A DNA stretch of 64,000 nt from Pigmentiphaga litoralis (lineage in GTDB: Bacteria; Pseudomonadota; Gammaproteobacteria; Burkholderiales; Burkholderiaceae_B). Below, piece by piece: positions 1 to 9,127 of the stretch (positions are counted from its first letter, which is position 1; each line of letters begins with the position of its first letter). A model generated the notes under the pieces. That model was given only the letters and a program-made list of their open reading frames with translations, ran no database searches and had not been told where the DNA came from. The stretch covers positions 3,322,120-3,386,119 of the forward strand of contig NZ_BMXQ01000001.1 of the NCBI RefSeq assembly GCF_014651835.1, written 5' to 3'. The position numbers were made by a program, and so were the translations under genes.

Positions 1-93
1 CAGCCCGTGGCGGCTTTCCCAAGCAACGTCGAACCCGAAGATCCGCGACTGACGCGCGAGATCGAACGCCTGCTGGCCCGGCCGACAACGTGA
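1..93 (+). CDS. C-terminal end of an upstream gene (partial)
   Basis: Thirty codons run open from the first base to a TGA at 91-93, ending in a basic, leucine-rich tail (REIERLLARPTT). The next gene starts with a GTG that overlaps this stop (GTGA), which suggests translational coupling and a shared transcript. Too little is present to name a family. The coupling to a chalcone-isomerase-fold gene is the only functional hint. Confidence 0.6.
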   Translation, partial: QPVAAFPSNVEPEDPRLTREIERLLARPTT

Positions 94-617
94 TCACGCT
101 TTGGGGCAAGGCCCGCGCGGTCGCCCCCGCCACCCTTGCGCTGCCCGCCAACGTTCAGGCGTGCTTCGACACGCCCCGGCTGTCGGGCGCGTCGCGTTAC
201 ACCCATTGGGGTTATTACATTTACGACGCGTGGCTGTGGACCGGCAGCCAGGGGATCGACACGGCAACGCTGGCGCAGCCGTTTGCCCTGGCGCTGCGCT
301 TCGCGCGGGAGTTTTCCGGCCCGCATCTTGCCCGCCGCATTCTGGAAGAAATCGGACTCATCGGCCGGGGTACGCCCGCGCAACGCGCCGAATGGTTGCG
401 GTGGCTCTCGGCAGCGTTACCGGACATTGAAGCAGGTGACGTCATGATCGGCATCCACCGGCCAGGCGCGGGGGTGTGCCTGGTGCTCAATGGCGAGCCG
501 CAGGCCAGCAGCCATGATGCGGCGCTGGCGCAGGCCCTGTTTTCGATCTGGCTGGATGCGCGAACGCGCGCGCCCGCGCTGCGCTCGGCGTTGCTGGAAC
601 GTAGCCGCCCGAATTGA
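90..617 (+). CDS. chalcone isomerase-like family protein
   Basis: A 175-residue protein starting at a GTG overlapping the preceding stop. The pattern of a small N-terminal strand region, a G-x-x-x-Y-x-H-x-G-Y-Y-I-Y-D-A-W-L-W segment near residues 33-50, and a long helix with R-F-A-R-E-F matches the bacterial chalcone-isomerase-like (Chalcone_3) family. These proteins are usually exported or membrane-associated, but no clear signal peptide is seen here. Bacterial members lack an established chalcone substrate and are thought to bind fatty acids or similar ligands. The true substrate is unknown. The family assignment rests on recognised motifs and length, not on a search. Confidence 0.65.
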   Translation: MITLWGKARAVAPATLALPANVQACFDTPRLSGASRYTHWGYYIYDAWLWTGSQGIDTATLAQPFALALRFAREFSGPHLARRILEEIGLIGRGTPAQRAEWLRWLSAALPDIEAGDVMIGIHRPGAGVCLVLNGEPQASSHDAALAQALFSIWLDARTRAPALRSALLERSRPN

Positions 618-663
618 AGCGGCGGCATTGCCGCCGGCCCCCGGGCACAGGCGATTCAAAGAT

Positions 664-1521
664 CTAGCGAGCCGACCCAGGCGACAGCGACAGGTTCGAT
701 GCCTCACCCGTCAGACGGCCACGGAAGTCCCCCAGCTTGGCCTTGACGGCCTTGCGCTGGGCGGGCGACATCCGCAGCAGCATTTTCTGACCCGACGGCA
801 AGGCCTCGAGGTTGGCATCGACATACTGGTAGCGCACCCAGGGCCGCTGCGATTTCACATCGCCCTTGACCTCGGTCAGCTGCAGCCTGGGCGGCTGGTC
901 GGGTTCCGGCGTGGACAGCAGGCTGTCGATGACCGCGATCAGGCGATCATTGAAATACCCACGCGGATAACCCAGCTCTTCATAGGCGCTCTGGAACTGC
1001 GGGTACATGCGCACATACAGCGCCACGGCCTTGTCCGTGGACACGCCCTGGATCACCGACACCAACGGCTGATAGCGCGGCGCATTGCTGGCCGACGCAA
1101 TGGACTGGTCATCGCCCACGCCTTCGACCGTGAAACGGCCGGCCGTCGGGTGGACGGGCCACAGCACCGGCGCGGCGTGCGCGCGTGCCAGGTTGTCGAC
1201 CGTCGCCACCACGCGGCGAGGAAAATCGGCCAATTGCAGGAACTTGGCGACGGCGTCGCGACCGATCAGCTGGGCCATGGCCGCGCTGAAATCGTTGCCC
1301 GGATCGGCGATCGCGGTGTCGGTCGTGGGCGGTACCAGTTCGATCGGGTATCGGGTTTCGGGGCCGGGGGGCGGCGCCTCGATCGGGGCATCGGCCAGGG
1401 GCGGGGCGTCGACCGCCTGTTCGATGGGCGGAAGCTCGGGAGGCTGGCGCCACCAGAGGTAGGCGCCGGCCGCAACCACCGCCAGCAGCAGCGCAATCAC
1501 GATTCCGGGAAGCTTGCTCAT
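664..1521 (-). CDS. DUF3014 family membrane-anchored protein
   Basis: This 285-residue protein begins with a single transmembrane helix (about residues 6-23). A proline-rich linker to about residue 65 follows, then a globular C-terminal domain. The combination of the N-terminal anchor, the ELIGR-like segment preceding a D-F-P-R-R-x-V-A-T-V-D-N-L block and the YPQFQSAYEELGYP segment is typical of DUF3014 proteins of beta- and gammaproteobacteria. The C-terminal domain would lie in the periplasm. A GGAG Shine-Dalgarno sequence lies just upstream of the ATG. The biochemical role of the family is not known. It is transcribed in the same direction as the downstream-facing lipoprotein at 1588. Confidence 0.75.
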   Translation of the reverse strand: MSKLPGIVIALLLAVVAAGAYLWWRQPPELPPIEQAVDAPPLADAPIEAPPPGPETRYPIELVPPTTDTAIADPGNDFSAAMAQLIGRDAVAKFLQLADFPRRVVATVDNLARAHAAPVLWPVHPTAGRFTVEGVGDDQSIASASNAPRYQPLVSVIQGVSTDKAVALYVRMYPQFQSAYEELGYPRGYFNDRLIAVIDSLLSTPEPDQPPRLQLTEVKGDVKSQRPWVRYQYVDANLEALPSGQKMLLRMSPAQRKAVKAKLGDFRGRLTGEASNLSLSPGSAR

Positions 1522-1587
1522 AGGGACTCCAGTCAGTAAGTGCCTATCCTAGCATCGCGGCCCGGAGGACGACTTGGGCCATTCGCC

Positions 1588-2442
1588 CTATTTCTGACGC
1601 GAAAGTGTCAGGAAATCGTCCGACATGGTCTTGATCTTCTCCTGGATGCGCGCCCGTTGTGCAGGCGATGCGCTATTGATGAGATCGGCTGTCAGCGTCG
1701 CCCAGTGCTGCAGTTGCTTGCGCTGGCGCTCGCGCACGCCGGCATCGGCAGGCGTTTCCAGGTCGGCAAAGAAGGCCTTGAGCTTGCGGCTGGTCTCGGG
1801 CACGGTGGCGGTCTTGCCGGTGTCCATGATGTTCAGGAACGCGGTCTGGCGCATCCGCCGCACGGCCAGGCGCTCGGTGCCTGACGGCTCGGCCTCATCG
1901 GCCCACTTCTCGATCCGTTCCCGCTGGGCGCCGTCCAGCTTGCCAAACCAGAAGGCAAAGCGGTCTTCCATGTCGTCGATGCGGCGCTTGCGCAACTTTG
2001 CAGGCGAGATATCGATGTTCTTTTCGGTGAATTCGGCATTGCTCTCGTCCATCCGGGCGATAAGCCGTTTGCGCTGGGGCAGGCCAAAGCGCGGGAACAG
2101 GTCGGCAAAGGCATCGGCTGCCTTGTCCCCCGTGCGCACCAGTCGCTGGGTGACCTGCTTCTGCATGGCAAGCACCTGCTCGGGCGTTAACGGCGTGGGG
2201 TCGGCAAAGCGCTCGCGGGCGCTGAGCAGCAGGCGCGAGTACTCGGGCAGTTCTTCACGGCGATGCCAGGCGATCACCGAGTCGAGACGTTCCCGCGCGG
2301 GCGCCTCGAGTTCGCCCGACGTATCGAACCAATCGTTCATGCGGTAGGCGATGAGCGTGTCGGCCGAGTTGTAGCCAAGCCGCATCGTGGTGCAGGCACT
2401 CAAAGTCAACACGGTCAAAGCGACGAGTACCCAACGTATCAT
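1588..2442 (-). CDS. DUF6279 family lipoprotein
   Basis: A 284-residue protein with a short hydrophobic signal ending in the lipobox L-S-A-C, so Cys17 should be lipidated after signal peptidase II cleavage. The mature part is almost entirely helical and rich in Arg, Glu and Lys, with the Y-N-S-A-D and W-F-x-T-S segment near the N-terminus that is seen in DUF6279 lipoproteins. GGAGAAGG immediately precedes the ATG. It is divergently oriented from glmU with only 60 bp between starts, so the two promoters must overlap. Function is unknown; an envelope-associated role is inferred only from the lipobox. Confidence 0.75.
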   Translation of the reverse strand: MIRWVLVALTVLTLSACTTMRLGYNSADTLIAYRMNDWFDTSGELEAPARERLDSVIAWHRREELPEYSRLLLSARERFADPTPLTPEQVLAMQKQVTQRLVRTGDKAADAFADLFPRFGLPQRKRLIARMDESNAEFTEKNIDISPAKLRKRRIDDMEDRFAFWFGKLDGAQRERIEKWADEAEPSGTERLAVRRMRQTAFLNIMDTGKTATVPETSRKLKAFFADLETPADAGVRERQRKQLQHWATLTADLINSASPAQRARIQEKIKTMSDDFLTLSRQK

Positions 2443-2502
2443 TTTCCCTTCTCCAATGCCTTAAACTGCGACGCTCGTCACTCCCACTTGGATAAGCGCT
2501 TC

Positions 2503-3888
2503 ATGCTCAACATCGTCATTCTTGCAGCCGGCCTGGGCAAACGCATGAAGTCGGACCTGCCCAAGGTACTGCACACGCTGGCCGGCCAGCCGATGTTGAG
2601 CCACGTGCTCGCCAGCGCCCGCGCGCTGGATCCGGCCCGCATCACGCTGGTGGTCGGACACGGCGCGGCCATTGTCGAAGCCCGCTACGCCGGTGACGCC
2701 GGCCTGGCGTTTGCGATGCAATCGCCCCAGCTCGGCACCGGTCATGCAGTGCAACAGGCTGTCCCCACTCTACTGGAAAGCGGCAGTGACGACGACGTGA
2801 CACTGGTTCTCTATGGTGACGTTCCGTTAGTGGCGTCTGCCACCCTGCGCACCTTGCTCGACGCCCGTGCAGGGCAAGGCAGTGGTCTGGGCATTCTGAC
2901 TGTGACAATGCCGGATGCAACCGGTTACGGCCGCATCGTTCGCGATACAGCCGGCGCCGTCACCGCCATCGTCGAACACAAGGATGCGTCGGCCGATCAG
3001 CTCGCCATCCGCGAAGTCAACACCGGCATCCTGGCCGCACCCACGGCGGCCCTCAAGCGCTGGCTGAGCGCGCTCAGGAACGACAACGCGCAAGGCGAGT
3101 ACTACCTGACCGATATCGTGTCGATGGCCGTGGCCGAGGGCCTGCCCGTCGCGACCGCCCAGCCGACGCACGACTGGGAAACGCTGGGCGTCAACAGCCG
3201 CGTGCAGCAGGCCGAACTGGAACGGGTGTATCAACAGGCGCAGGCGACCCGGCTGCTCGAAGCCGGCGTGACCCTGGCCGACCCCGCGCGCTTCGACCTG
3301 CGCGGCCAGCTGACCTGTGGCAGCGACGTCGCGATCGACGTGGGCTGCATCTTTGAAGGCGTGGTCGAACTTGGCAATGGCGTCACCATCGGCCCGTACT
3401 GTGTGCTGCGCAACGTCAAGATCGGCGCCGGCACGCGCATCGAAGCCTTCAGCCACCTGCATGACGCCGAAGTCGGTGAAGTCTCCCGCGTCGGCCCCTA
3501 CGCACGGCTGCGCCCGGGCGCCCGCCTGGGCAACGACACGCACGTGGGCAACTTCGTCGAGATCAAGAACGCCACGCTCGATACCGGCGCCAAGGCCAAT
3601 CACCTCAGCTACATCGGCGATGCGACCGTGGGCGCACGCGTGAACATCGGCGCCGGCACCATCACCTGCAATTACGACGGCGTGAACAAGCACCGCACGG
3701 TCATCGAAGACGACGCCTTCATTGGGTCCGACAGCCAGCTCATCGCCCCGATCCGCGTGGGCCGTGGCGCCACCATTGCCGCCGGAACGACGCTGACGCG
3801 CGACGCGCCGGCGGATACGCTGACCGTGTCGCGCGCCAAGCAGGTGAGCGTGCCGGGGTGGAAACGGCCGGTGAAAAAGCCGGTGTGA
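2503..3888 (+). CDS. glmU: bifunctional N-acetylglucosamine-1-phosphate uridyltransferase / glucosamine-1-phosphate acetyltransferase
   Basis: This 461-residue enzyme makes UDP-GlcNAc in two steps, for peptidoglycan and LPS. The N-terminal pyrophosphorylase domain starts [12 protein letters not shown], which matches the nucleotide-binding L-x-x-G-x-G-x-x-M motif. The C-terminal half is a left-handed beta-helix of hexapeptide repeats, with the acetyltransferase signature NHLSYIGDA and [12 protein letters not shown]. Length is normal for GlmU. The open frame extends 80 codons upstream, but that part overlaps the divergent lipoprotein and has no GlmU homology, so the ATG at 2503 that begins [10 protein letters not shown] is chosen. 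glmS, the first committed enzyme of the same pathway, lies 680 bp downstream with an Lrp-type regulator in between. Confidence 0.97.
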   Translation: MLNIVILAAGLGKRMKSDLPKVLHTLAGQPMLSHVLASARALDPARITLVVGHGAAIVEARYAGDAGLAFAMQSPQLGTGHAVQQAVPTLLESGSDDDVTLVLYGDVPLVASATLRTLLDARAGQGSGLGILTVTMPDATGYGRIVRDTAGAVTAIVEHKDASADQLAIREVNTGILAAPTAALKRWLSALRNDNAQGEYYLTDIVSMAVAEGLPVATAQPTHDWETLGVNSRVQQAELERVYQQAQATRLLEAGVTLADPARFDLRGQLTCGSDVAIDVGCIFEGVVELGNGVTIGPYCVLRNVKIGAGTRIEAFSHLHDAEVGEVSRVGPYARLRPGARLGNDTHVGNFVEIKNATLDTGAKANHLSYIGDATVGARVNIGAGTITCNYDGVNKHRTVIEDDAFIGSDSQLIAPIRVGRGATIAAGTTLTRDAPADTLTVSRAKQVSVPGWKRPVKKPV

Positions 3889-3921
3889 TGCCGGCGTGAT
3901 GCCTGATGCCGGCCTGATGCC
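3886..3921. repeat. two 18-bp tandem repeats over the glmU stop codon
   Basis: TGATGCCGGCGTGATGCC is followed directly by a copy differing at one base. This gives four TGATGCC units at 3886, 3897, 3904 and 3915. The first unit supplies the TGA stop of glmU, and the array fills the 36-bp gap to the convergent Lrp-type gene. It looks like a simple slippage duplication. No T-tract follows, so it is not an obvious terminator. Confidence 0.7.
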
Positions 3922-3924
3922 GGG

Positions 3925-4404
3925 CTACACCACCACCCGCGTATCGAACTTGCTTCGATGAATCGAGAAAAACGTCCGCACATTGCGGACGTTGTTCTGT
4001 GCGGTGAACGCCCGGTGCACCAGGGCGTGATAGGCCTCCATGTCGGGGACCTGCACCATCAGGACGAAGTCCGGCCCCTGCGACACGCGATAGCACTGCG
4101 TGACGGTCGTCTCTTTGCCCATGGCGCGTTCGAAGGTCGTCAGGGCTTCGGCCGCCTGCACGTCCAGGGTGACCTCGACGATGCCCGTCAGTCCGGCGCC
4201 GACCTTTTCGGGCGAGACGATCACCACCTGCTTTTCGATGATGCCCTGCTCCATCAGCCGCCGCACGCGGCGCAAGCAGGTAGGCGGCGAGACCGCGACG
4301 CGTCGGGCAAGCTCGTGATTCGTGATTCCCGCATCATCCTGAAGCAGCATGAGGATGGCACGATCTACGTCGTCCAGCGGAGTCGAAGTGGCCTTGTCGT
4401 CCAC
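3925..4404 (-). CDS. Lrp/AsnC family transcriptional regulator
   Basis: A 159-residue regulator with an N-terminal winged helix (D-D-V-D-R-A-I-L-x-L-L-Q through the recognition segment VSPPTCLRRVRRL) and a C-terminal RAM ligand-binding domain containing the G-x-x-D-F-V-L-x-V sequence typical of the family. Such proteins bind amino acids and form dimers to octamers on DNA. A longer form starting at an ATG at 4425 is possible. The strong AAGGAG lies inside that extension, six bases before a GTG at 4404, so GTG is preferred. It is divergent from glmS. Control of glmS or of itself is plausible but unproven. Confidence 0.9.
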   Translation of the reverse strand: MDDKATSTPLDDVDRAILMLLQDDAGITNHELARRVAVSPPTCLRRVRRLMEQGIIEKQVVIVSPEKVGAGLTGIVEVTLDVQAAEALTTFERAMGKETTVTQCYRVSQGPDFVLMVQVPDMEAYHALVHRAFTAQNNVRNVRTFFSIHRSKFDTRVVV

Positions 4405-4567
4405 GAAAGCTCCTTTTTCTTTCATTTGTTCGATGATATTGAAATTTTTGGTCTATCGATATCGGCCATGAAATCTACAACTATTTTCAGCCGTTTTCAG
4501 AAAGCATATTTCACGCTGAAAAGAAGAGAATAGCGGCAACGATTACTCCTCATCAAGTGAGACCTCT
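4405..4567. promoter_or_regulatory. AT-rich divergent promoter region of the Lrp-type gene and glmS
   Basis: This stretch is markedly richer in A+T than its surroundings. It carries an inverted repeat TTTTCAGC (4484-4491) / GCTGAAAA (4515-4522) with a 23-base centre. AT-rich DNA with widely spaced dyads is what Lrp-type proteins usually bind. No convincing -35/-10 pair could be fixed by eye. Confidence 0.5.
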
Positions 4568-6400
4568 ATGTGCGGCATCGTCGGCGCGGTCGCCCAGCGC
4601 GATATCACCCCCATCCTCGTTGAAGGCCTGAAGCGGCTCGAGTACCGGGGCTATGACTCCTGCGGCGTCGCGGTCTATACCGACGGCGAACTCAAACGCA
4701 CGCGCAGCACGTCGCGCGTTGCCGAGCTGGAAGCCTTGATCGAGAAGGAACACCTGGGTGGCTACACGGGCATCGCCCACACCCGCTGGGCCACGCATGG
4801 CGAGCCCGCCACGCACAATGCCCACCCGCATTTCTCGAAAGACCGCACCGGCCACAACCGGATCGGCATCGTGCACAACGGCATCATCGAAAACCATGAT
4901 GAACTGCGCACCGAACTCGAGGCTGCGGGCTACGTGTTCGAAAGCCAGACCGATACCGAAGTCATCGCCCACCTGATCAACCACGTGTACGACGGCGACT
5001 TGTTCGTGGCTGTCCAGCAGACCGTCAAACGCCTGCAGGGCGCGTATGCCATCGCCGCGTTCTGCCGCGACGAACCGCATCGGGTCGTCGGCGCGCGTCA
5101 CGGCTCGCCGCTGATCGTGGGCCTGGGTGACGGTGAAAACTTCCTGGCGTCCGACGCCATGGCGCTGACCGGGACCACCGACCGTATCGTGTACCTGGAA
5201 GACGGCGACGTCGTCGACCTGCAACTGTCGCGCACCTGGATCGTCGACATCGACGGCAACCCGGTCGAGCGCCCCGTGCGTGTCGTAATGGCCTACACCG
5301 CTGCCGCTGAACTCGGCCCCTATCGCCACTACATGCAGAAGGAAATCTTCGAGCAGCCACGCGCGATCGGCGACACGCTGCAGGGCGTGGAAGCCATCAC
5401 GCCCGAACTGTTCGGCGAAGGCGCTGGCGCCGTCCTGGGCGACATTGACTCGGTGCTGATCCTGGCTTGCGGCACGAGCTACTACGCCGGCCTGACCGCC
5501 AAATACTGGATCGAGTCGATTGCATCGATCCCGTGCAACGTCGAAATCGCCAGCGAATACCGCTACCGCACCAGCGTGCCGAACCCGCGTTCGCTGGTCG
5601 TCACCATTTCACAGTCGGGCGAAACGGCCGACACCCTGGCCGCACTCAAGCATGCCCGCTCGCTGGGCATGGACAAGACCCTGACCATCTGCAACGTCGC
5701 GACCAGCGCCATGGTCCGCGAATGCACCCTGGCCTTCCTGACGCGTGCCGGCGTCGAAATCGGTGTTGCATCGACCAAGGCATTCTCGACCCAGTTGATC
5801 GGGCTGTACCTGCTGACACTGACGCTGGCCAAGCTCAAGGGCCGCCTGAACGCCGAACAAGAAGCCGAAGCGATCAAGGCACTGCGCCACCTGCCCGTGG
5901 CCGTGCAATCGGTGCTGGCGCTTGAGCCGCAGATCATTTCCTGGGCCGAAGAATTCGTGCGCAAGGAACACGCGCTGTTCCTGGGCCGCGGCATGCACTA
6001 CCCGATCGCGCTGGAAGGCGCACTCAAGCTCAAGGAAATCAGCTACATCCACGCCGAGGCCTATCCCGCTGGCGAACTCAAGCATGGCCCGCTGGCGCTG
6101 GTGACCGATCAGATGCCCGTGGTCACCGTCGCGCCCCAAGACCAGCTGCTCAAGAAATTGAAGTCCAACATGCAGGAAGTGCGGGCGCGCGGCGGCCAGC
6201 TGTATGTGTTTGCCGATGCAGGCAGCGACATCCGCAACGAACCCGGCGTGCACGTGATCCGCATGCCCGAGCACTACGGCTCGCTGTCGCCCATCCTGCA
6301 CGTCGTGCCGATGCAGTTGCTGGCGTATCACACGGCGTGTGCACGGGGCACCGATGTCGACAAGCCGCGCAACCTGGCCAAGAGCGTGACGGTGGAGTGA
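4568..6400 (+). CDS. glmS: glutamine--fructose-6-phosphate aminotransferase (isomerizing)
   Basis: This 610-residue enzyme converts fructose-6-phosphate and glutamine to glucosamine-6-phosphate, the entry step to amino-sugar synthesis. The protein begins M-C-G-I-V-G-A; Cys2 becomes the N-terminal nucleophile of the class II glutaminase domain. Two SIS sugar-isomerase domains follow, with [18 protein letters not shown] and ASTKAFSTQ motifs, and the chain ends K-S-V-T-V-E as in other GlmS proteins. Length is standard. No glmS ribozyme-like leader is expected in proteobacteria and none is seen. It pairs functionally with glmU just upstream. Confidence 0.97.
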   Translation: MCGIVGAVAQRDITPILVEGLKRLEYRGYDSCGVAVYTDGELKRTRSTSRVAELEALIEKEHLGGYTGIAHTRWATHGEPATHNAHPHFSKDRTGHNRIGIVHNGIIENHDELRTELEAAGYVFESQTDTEVIAHLINHVYDGDLFVAVQQTVKRLQGAYAIAAFCRDEPHRVVGARHGSPLIVGLGDGENFLASDAMALTGTTDRIVYLEDGDVVDLQLSRTWIVDIDGNPVERPVRVVMAYTAAAELGPYRHYMQKEIFEQPRAIGDTLQGVEAITPELFGEGAGAVLGDIDSVLILACGTSYYAGLTAKYWIESIASIPCNVEIASEYRYRTSVPNPRSLVVTISQSGETADTLAALKHARSLGMDKTLTICNVATSAMVRECTLAFLTRAGVEIGVASTKAFSTQLIGLYLLTLTLAKLKGRLNAEQEAEAIKALRHLPVAVQSVLALEPQIISWAEEFVRKEHALFLGRGMHYPIALEGALKLKEISYIHAEAYPAGELKHGPLALVTDQMPVVTVAPQDQLLKKLKSNMQEVRARGGQLYVFADAGSDIRNEPGVHVIRMPEHYGSLSPILHVVPMQLLAYHTACARGTDVDKPRNLAKSVTVE

Positions 6401-6433
6401 TCCGCAAGGACTGATGGAAAACCGCACTGCCAC

Positions 6434-6703
6434 TTGCGAAGCCTCGGCGCACATGCCCGCCGAGGTGATTCAGACATTGACCAGCCACGCCTTGCGGGCG
6501 GCGCCGCGCAGACGACGGGACTGCCGCCGCACCGGTGGCTGATGCGCGCGCGCGTGGACCGCGCCAAGGAGCATCTGCGGCAGTCGGATCTGCCCTTGTC
6601 CCAGATCGCGGCGGTGTGCGGCTTTGCCGACCAAAGCCACTTCACGCGGGTGTTCACCCGGCTGGTCGGGACAGGCCCCGCAACGTGGCGCCGACTGCAA
6701 TGA
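6434..6703 (+). pseudogene. AraC-family regulator remnant (C-terminal DNA-binding half only)
   Basis: Residues from about 28 onward (TTGLPPHRWLMRARVDRAKEHL, then LSQIAAVCGFADQSHFTRVFTRLVG and the end P-A-T-W-R-R) are the final part of an AraC/XylS double helix-turn-helix domain. The first helix-turn-helix and the whole effector domain are missing. The upstream 25 codons (DSDIDQPRLAGGAAQ) do not resemble the family. The piece sits right after glmS and before a gene-free stretch. A deletion remnant fits best; expression of the truncated peptide cannot be excluded. Confidence 0.7.
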
Positions 6704-7119
6704 TCCGGTGTCAGGCATAAACGGGTTTTTGACGGGTTCCGAGTCGGTTTACGACCCCCTTCTCGTACCGTCATACATGTAAGCCTTGACATACTTATGA
6801 CAGCCTCGGCACAGCTTTCGCGGTTTCCAACGTCTGACATCGGCTGGAAGGATGAGTTTTTAGCCCTACTGGACTAGTTATTAGGTTGTAAGAACGATTC
6901 TGACAGAACGCAGGGCATCGTCGCACCGCAGATATAGTTCGACGGAGAGCATTTGGCGGTCTCTCCTAGCAAGCGACGTTGCGATTACCGCAATTGTGGG
7001 ACGATCCTGAAGAGCTGGGAGGGGAGGTGGAGGGACAGTCGCAAGAACAGGAGCTAATCTACATTCCGTGAACGTCATATCACTTCGGCGAACACTTCCC
7101 CTGTTCCGCTGACGGATAA
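6704..7119. other. gene-free gap of about 415 bp
   Basis: This stretch has noticeably lower G+C than the neighbours and no coding frame with normal codon use. A TTGACA occurs at 6786-6791, but no matching -10 is visible at the right distance. No tRNA fold, transposon end or terminator could be recognised. Its position beside an AraC remnant suggests decayed sequence. Confidence 0.5.
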
Positions 7120-7848
7120 ATGAGAAAAATGATTGCCATTCAAAAATTCGACGCCGACGACTGGTCCGCCGTGTGGGCCATCATCGGACCCGTGATCCGC
7201 GCCGGTGAGACGTTTGCGTACTCCCCCGAGATCAGCGAAACCGAAGCACGCAAGCTTTGGGTCGACCAGCCGGTGGCAACCTACGTAGCCAAGAACGAAC
7301 GTGGTGACGTACTCGGTACCTACTACATGACGGCCAATCAGCCTGGCCTCGGTTCCCACGTCGCCAGCTGCGCCTACGTGGTTTCCGACCGCGCCAAGGG
7401 TCAGGGCATCGCCAGCCTGATGTGCGAACACTCGCAGCAGATGAGCATGCGCCTGGGTTTTCGCGCCATGCAGTTCAACATGGTCGTGGCGACCAATCTG
7501 GCCGCGGTGCAGTTGTGGCAGCGCCTGGGCTTCGAAATCATCGGCACCCTGCCCGACGCTTTCCGCCACGCTTCCCTGGGCTTCGTTGACGCCCACATCA
7601 TGTACAAACGCCTTGGCGCACCGGCCGATGACCGCATGGTCATGAATGGCAGCCATGCCATGTCGCCGTGGGCCAGCCTGCCCGCGCCGTCGGGCATGCG
7701 CCGCGCCCGTCGCGTGGCCGTGCCTTGCACCGCACGCGTGGTGGTCTGCAGCGGCCATTCGTCGGGGCAGCGCCGCCATCGCAGCGACAACATGGCGCCA
7801 CAAGCCGCCGCCATCCGCCGCCGCCGCGGGCGCGATCCTTACCCCTGA
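7120..7848 (+). CDS. GNAT family N-acetyltransferase with an unusual C-terminal tail
   Basis: Residues 1 to about 170 form a GNAT acetyltransferase: a beta-strand-rich start, a central strand with Y-V-V-S-D-R-A-K-G-Q-G-I-A as acetyl-CoA binding motif A, and N-L-A-A-V-x-L-W-Q-R-L-G-F as motif B. Substrate is unknown. After the normal family end (near M-Y-K-R-L-G) the frame continues about 70 residues, rich in Arg, Ser, Ala and Pro with little sign of a fold. It either is a real disordered extension or results from loss of the original stop. A second ATG three codons in (7129) is an equally good start. Confidence 0.75.
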   Translation: MRKMIAIQKFDADDWSAVWAIIGPVIRAGETFAYSPEISETEARKLWVDQPVATYVAKNERGDVLGTYYMTANQPGLGSHVASCAYVVSDRAKGQGIASLMCEHSQQMSMRLGFRAMQFNMVVATNLAAVQLWQRLGFEIIGTLPDAFRHASLGFVDAHIMYKRLGAPADDRMVMNGSHAMSPWASLPAPSGMRRARRVAVPCTARVVVCSGHSSGQRRHRSDNMAPQAAAIRRRRGRDPYP

Positions 7849-7857
7849 AATGACGTC

Positions 7858-8982
7858 CTAGTCCGGCAGGTCCGCCGTCTTTCCAAGACGGCGCATCGGG
7901 CAGCCATTGGCCTGACTCCGAAAATCCACTGAATGCGTATAAGTCGACTTGCGGGCGCGCATCACGCCGCCCAGCGGTTGATGTTCGACCACGCCTTTCC
8001 ACGGGCCGAAGGCCATGCTGTCGTCAACCAGCGCATGGCGCGCGTCGGTCCAGGCAGGCTGCGGGTCGACGCGTATCGTGGCGACGCGCACAAAGGGGCT
8101 TTGCTCTTCAGGCCATTCCTTGGACGCATCTTCGATCGGCATGGATTCCAGGTTCGTGCACAACTGGACCTGGATCTCCCATTCGGCCGACTGGGTCGCA
8201 AAGAAGGTCTGCATGGCTTCGCGCAGGCCATCGGGCTTGTCGTCCAGGTCCACGGGCGCATCCTTCAAGGGCACCAGCCCCGCTGACACCGGCACCACGG
8301 CAATCTTGGCCACGTAGTCGCCATAGCGCAGCGGCAGCACCGTCGTATAGGTTTCGCCCAGCAAGTGGGTCAGTGGATGGCCGCCCAGGCTCTTGAGGGT
8401 GGCGCTTTCGCCCCCCACGGCCTCGATGCCCTTTTCCAACCCGCGCAGCACCGCAGACAGCGCCTGCTTCATGCCCGGCGCCTTGTCGGTGGTGCCAGCC
8501 AGCATCTTCAGGTTCTTCAAAAAGGCCTTGGGTGTGGGCACGGTGAACGCCTTGGCGTTCTGCATCACGAAGTCCTGCGAGGTCTCGTTTTCCGACCCGG
8601 GCAGGCGATCGCCGTCGACACCCAGCACCTTGACCGCCAGGCCGCGCGGCGTGGACACCTTGTCGTTCAGGATGTCGCCGGGATTGGTCGAAAAGCGCAT
8701 GACGACCTCGTACGATCCGGGTGTCTTGAAGATGCCTTGGGCCAGCGTCGTCGGCAGACCCGCATCAACCTGAAGCACGCCACGCAGCAGCGCATGGCTC
8801 TTGGCGTGAACGCTGCGCTCGGCATGACCACTGTCTTCATACACGGTGGCGCTGACTTTATGCAGGGCGTCGGTCAACCCCTGGATGGTCTCCGCTTCGT
8901 CGGCTTCAGGTTGTTCCAGGTCCGCGCGATAGCGGACCGGATCGGCGGCCGTCAGCGATTGCGGAAAGGTGGCAGCGGTCAT
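7858..8982 (-). CDS. catalase-like heme protein
   Basis: A 374-residue protein related to the small catalase-family proteins lacking the full catalase C-terminus (y4iL-like). Visible catalase-type elements are the H-A-K-S-H-A-L-L-R-G segment near residue 60, the strand R-F-S-T-N-P-G-D and the downstream P-R-G-L-A-V-K, followed by D-F-V-M-Q-N. The frame is open 26 codons further upstream. MTAATFPQ at 8982 is chosen because it is preceded by AGAGAA and the extra residues look non-coding. A role in peroxide handling is inferred from fold; activity is not certain. It lies downstream of lon on the same strand but beyond a terminator. Confidence 0.8.
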   Translation of the reverse strand: MTAATFPQSLTAADPVRYRADLEQPEADEAETIQGLTDALHKVSATVYEDSGHAERSVHAKSHALLRGVLQVDAGLPTTLAQGIFKTPGSYEVVMRFSTNPGDILNDKVSTPRGLAVKVLGVDGDRLPGSENETSQDFVMQNAKAFTVPTPKAFLKNLKMLAGTTDKAPGMKQALSAVLRGLEKGIEAVGGESATLKSLGGHPLTHLLGETYTTVLPLRYGDYVAKIAVVPVSAGLVPLKDAPVDLDDKPDGLREAMQTFFATQSAEWEIQVQLCTNLESMPIEDASKEWPEEQSPFVRVATIRVDPQPAWTDARHALVDDSMAFGPWKGVVEHQPLGGVMRARKSTYTHSVDFRSQANGCPMRRLGKTADLPD

Positions 8983-9058
8983 GGCAGGTTCTCTATAAAG
9001 GTTGAGTCCACGCAAAAACGCAATCGCCGTGCCCGGTTGAGCCAACCGCCGCACGCGC

Positions 9059-9090
9059 AAAAAAAGGCGATCGTTGCCGATCGCCTTTCT
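9059..9090 (-). terminator. rho-independent terminator of the hsp20-lon operon
   Basis: Read on the minus strand, an 8-bp GC-rich stem GGCGATCG / CGATCGCC with a four-base loop is followed by a run of seven T. It lies 38 bp beyond the lon stop. The plus-strand side is followed by only three T. Confidence 0.85.
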
Positions 9091-9127
9091 GCTTGCCTCA
9101 GCCCATGGTGCGGGGCGTTCGAACGAC

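Noticed and set aside
2263-2502. N-terminal extension of GlmU
   Set aside because: It overlaps the divergent lipoprotein gene, has no GlmU similarity, and the canonical start [10 protein letters not shown] lies at 2503.
6786-6791. TTGACA promoter in the gap after glmS
   Set aside because: No -10 element lies at 16-18 bp, and no gene follows within a sensible distance on that strand.
6881-7078. 65-codon minus-strand open frame in the gap after glmS
   Set aside because: No Shine-Dalgarno, atypical codon use and no motif.
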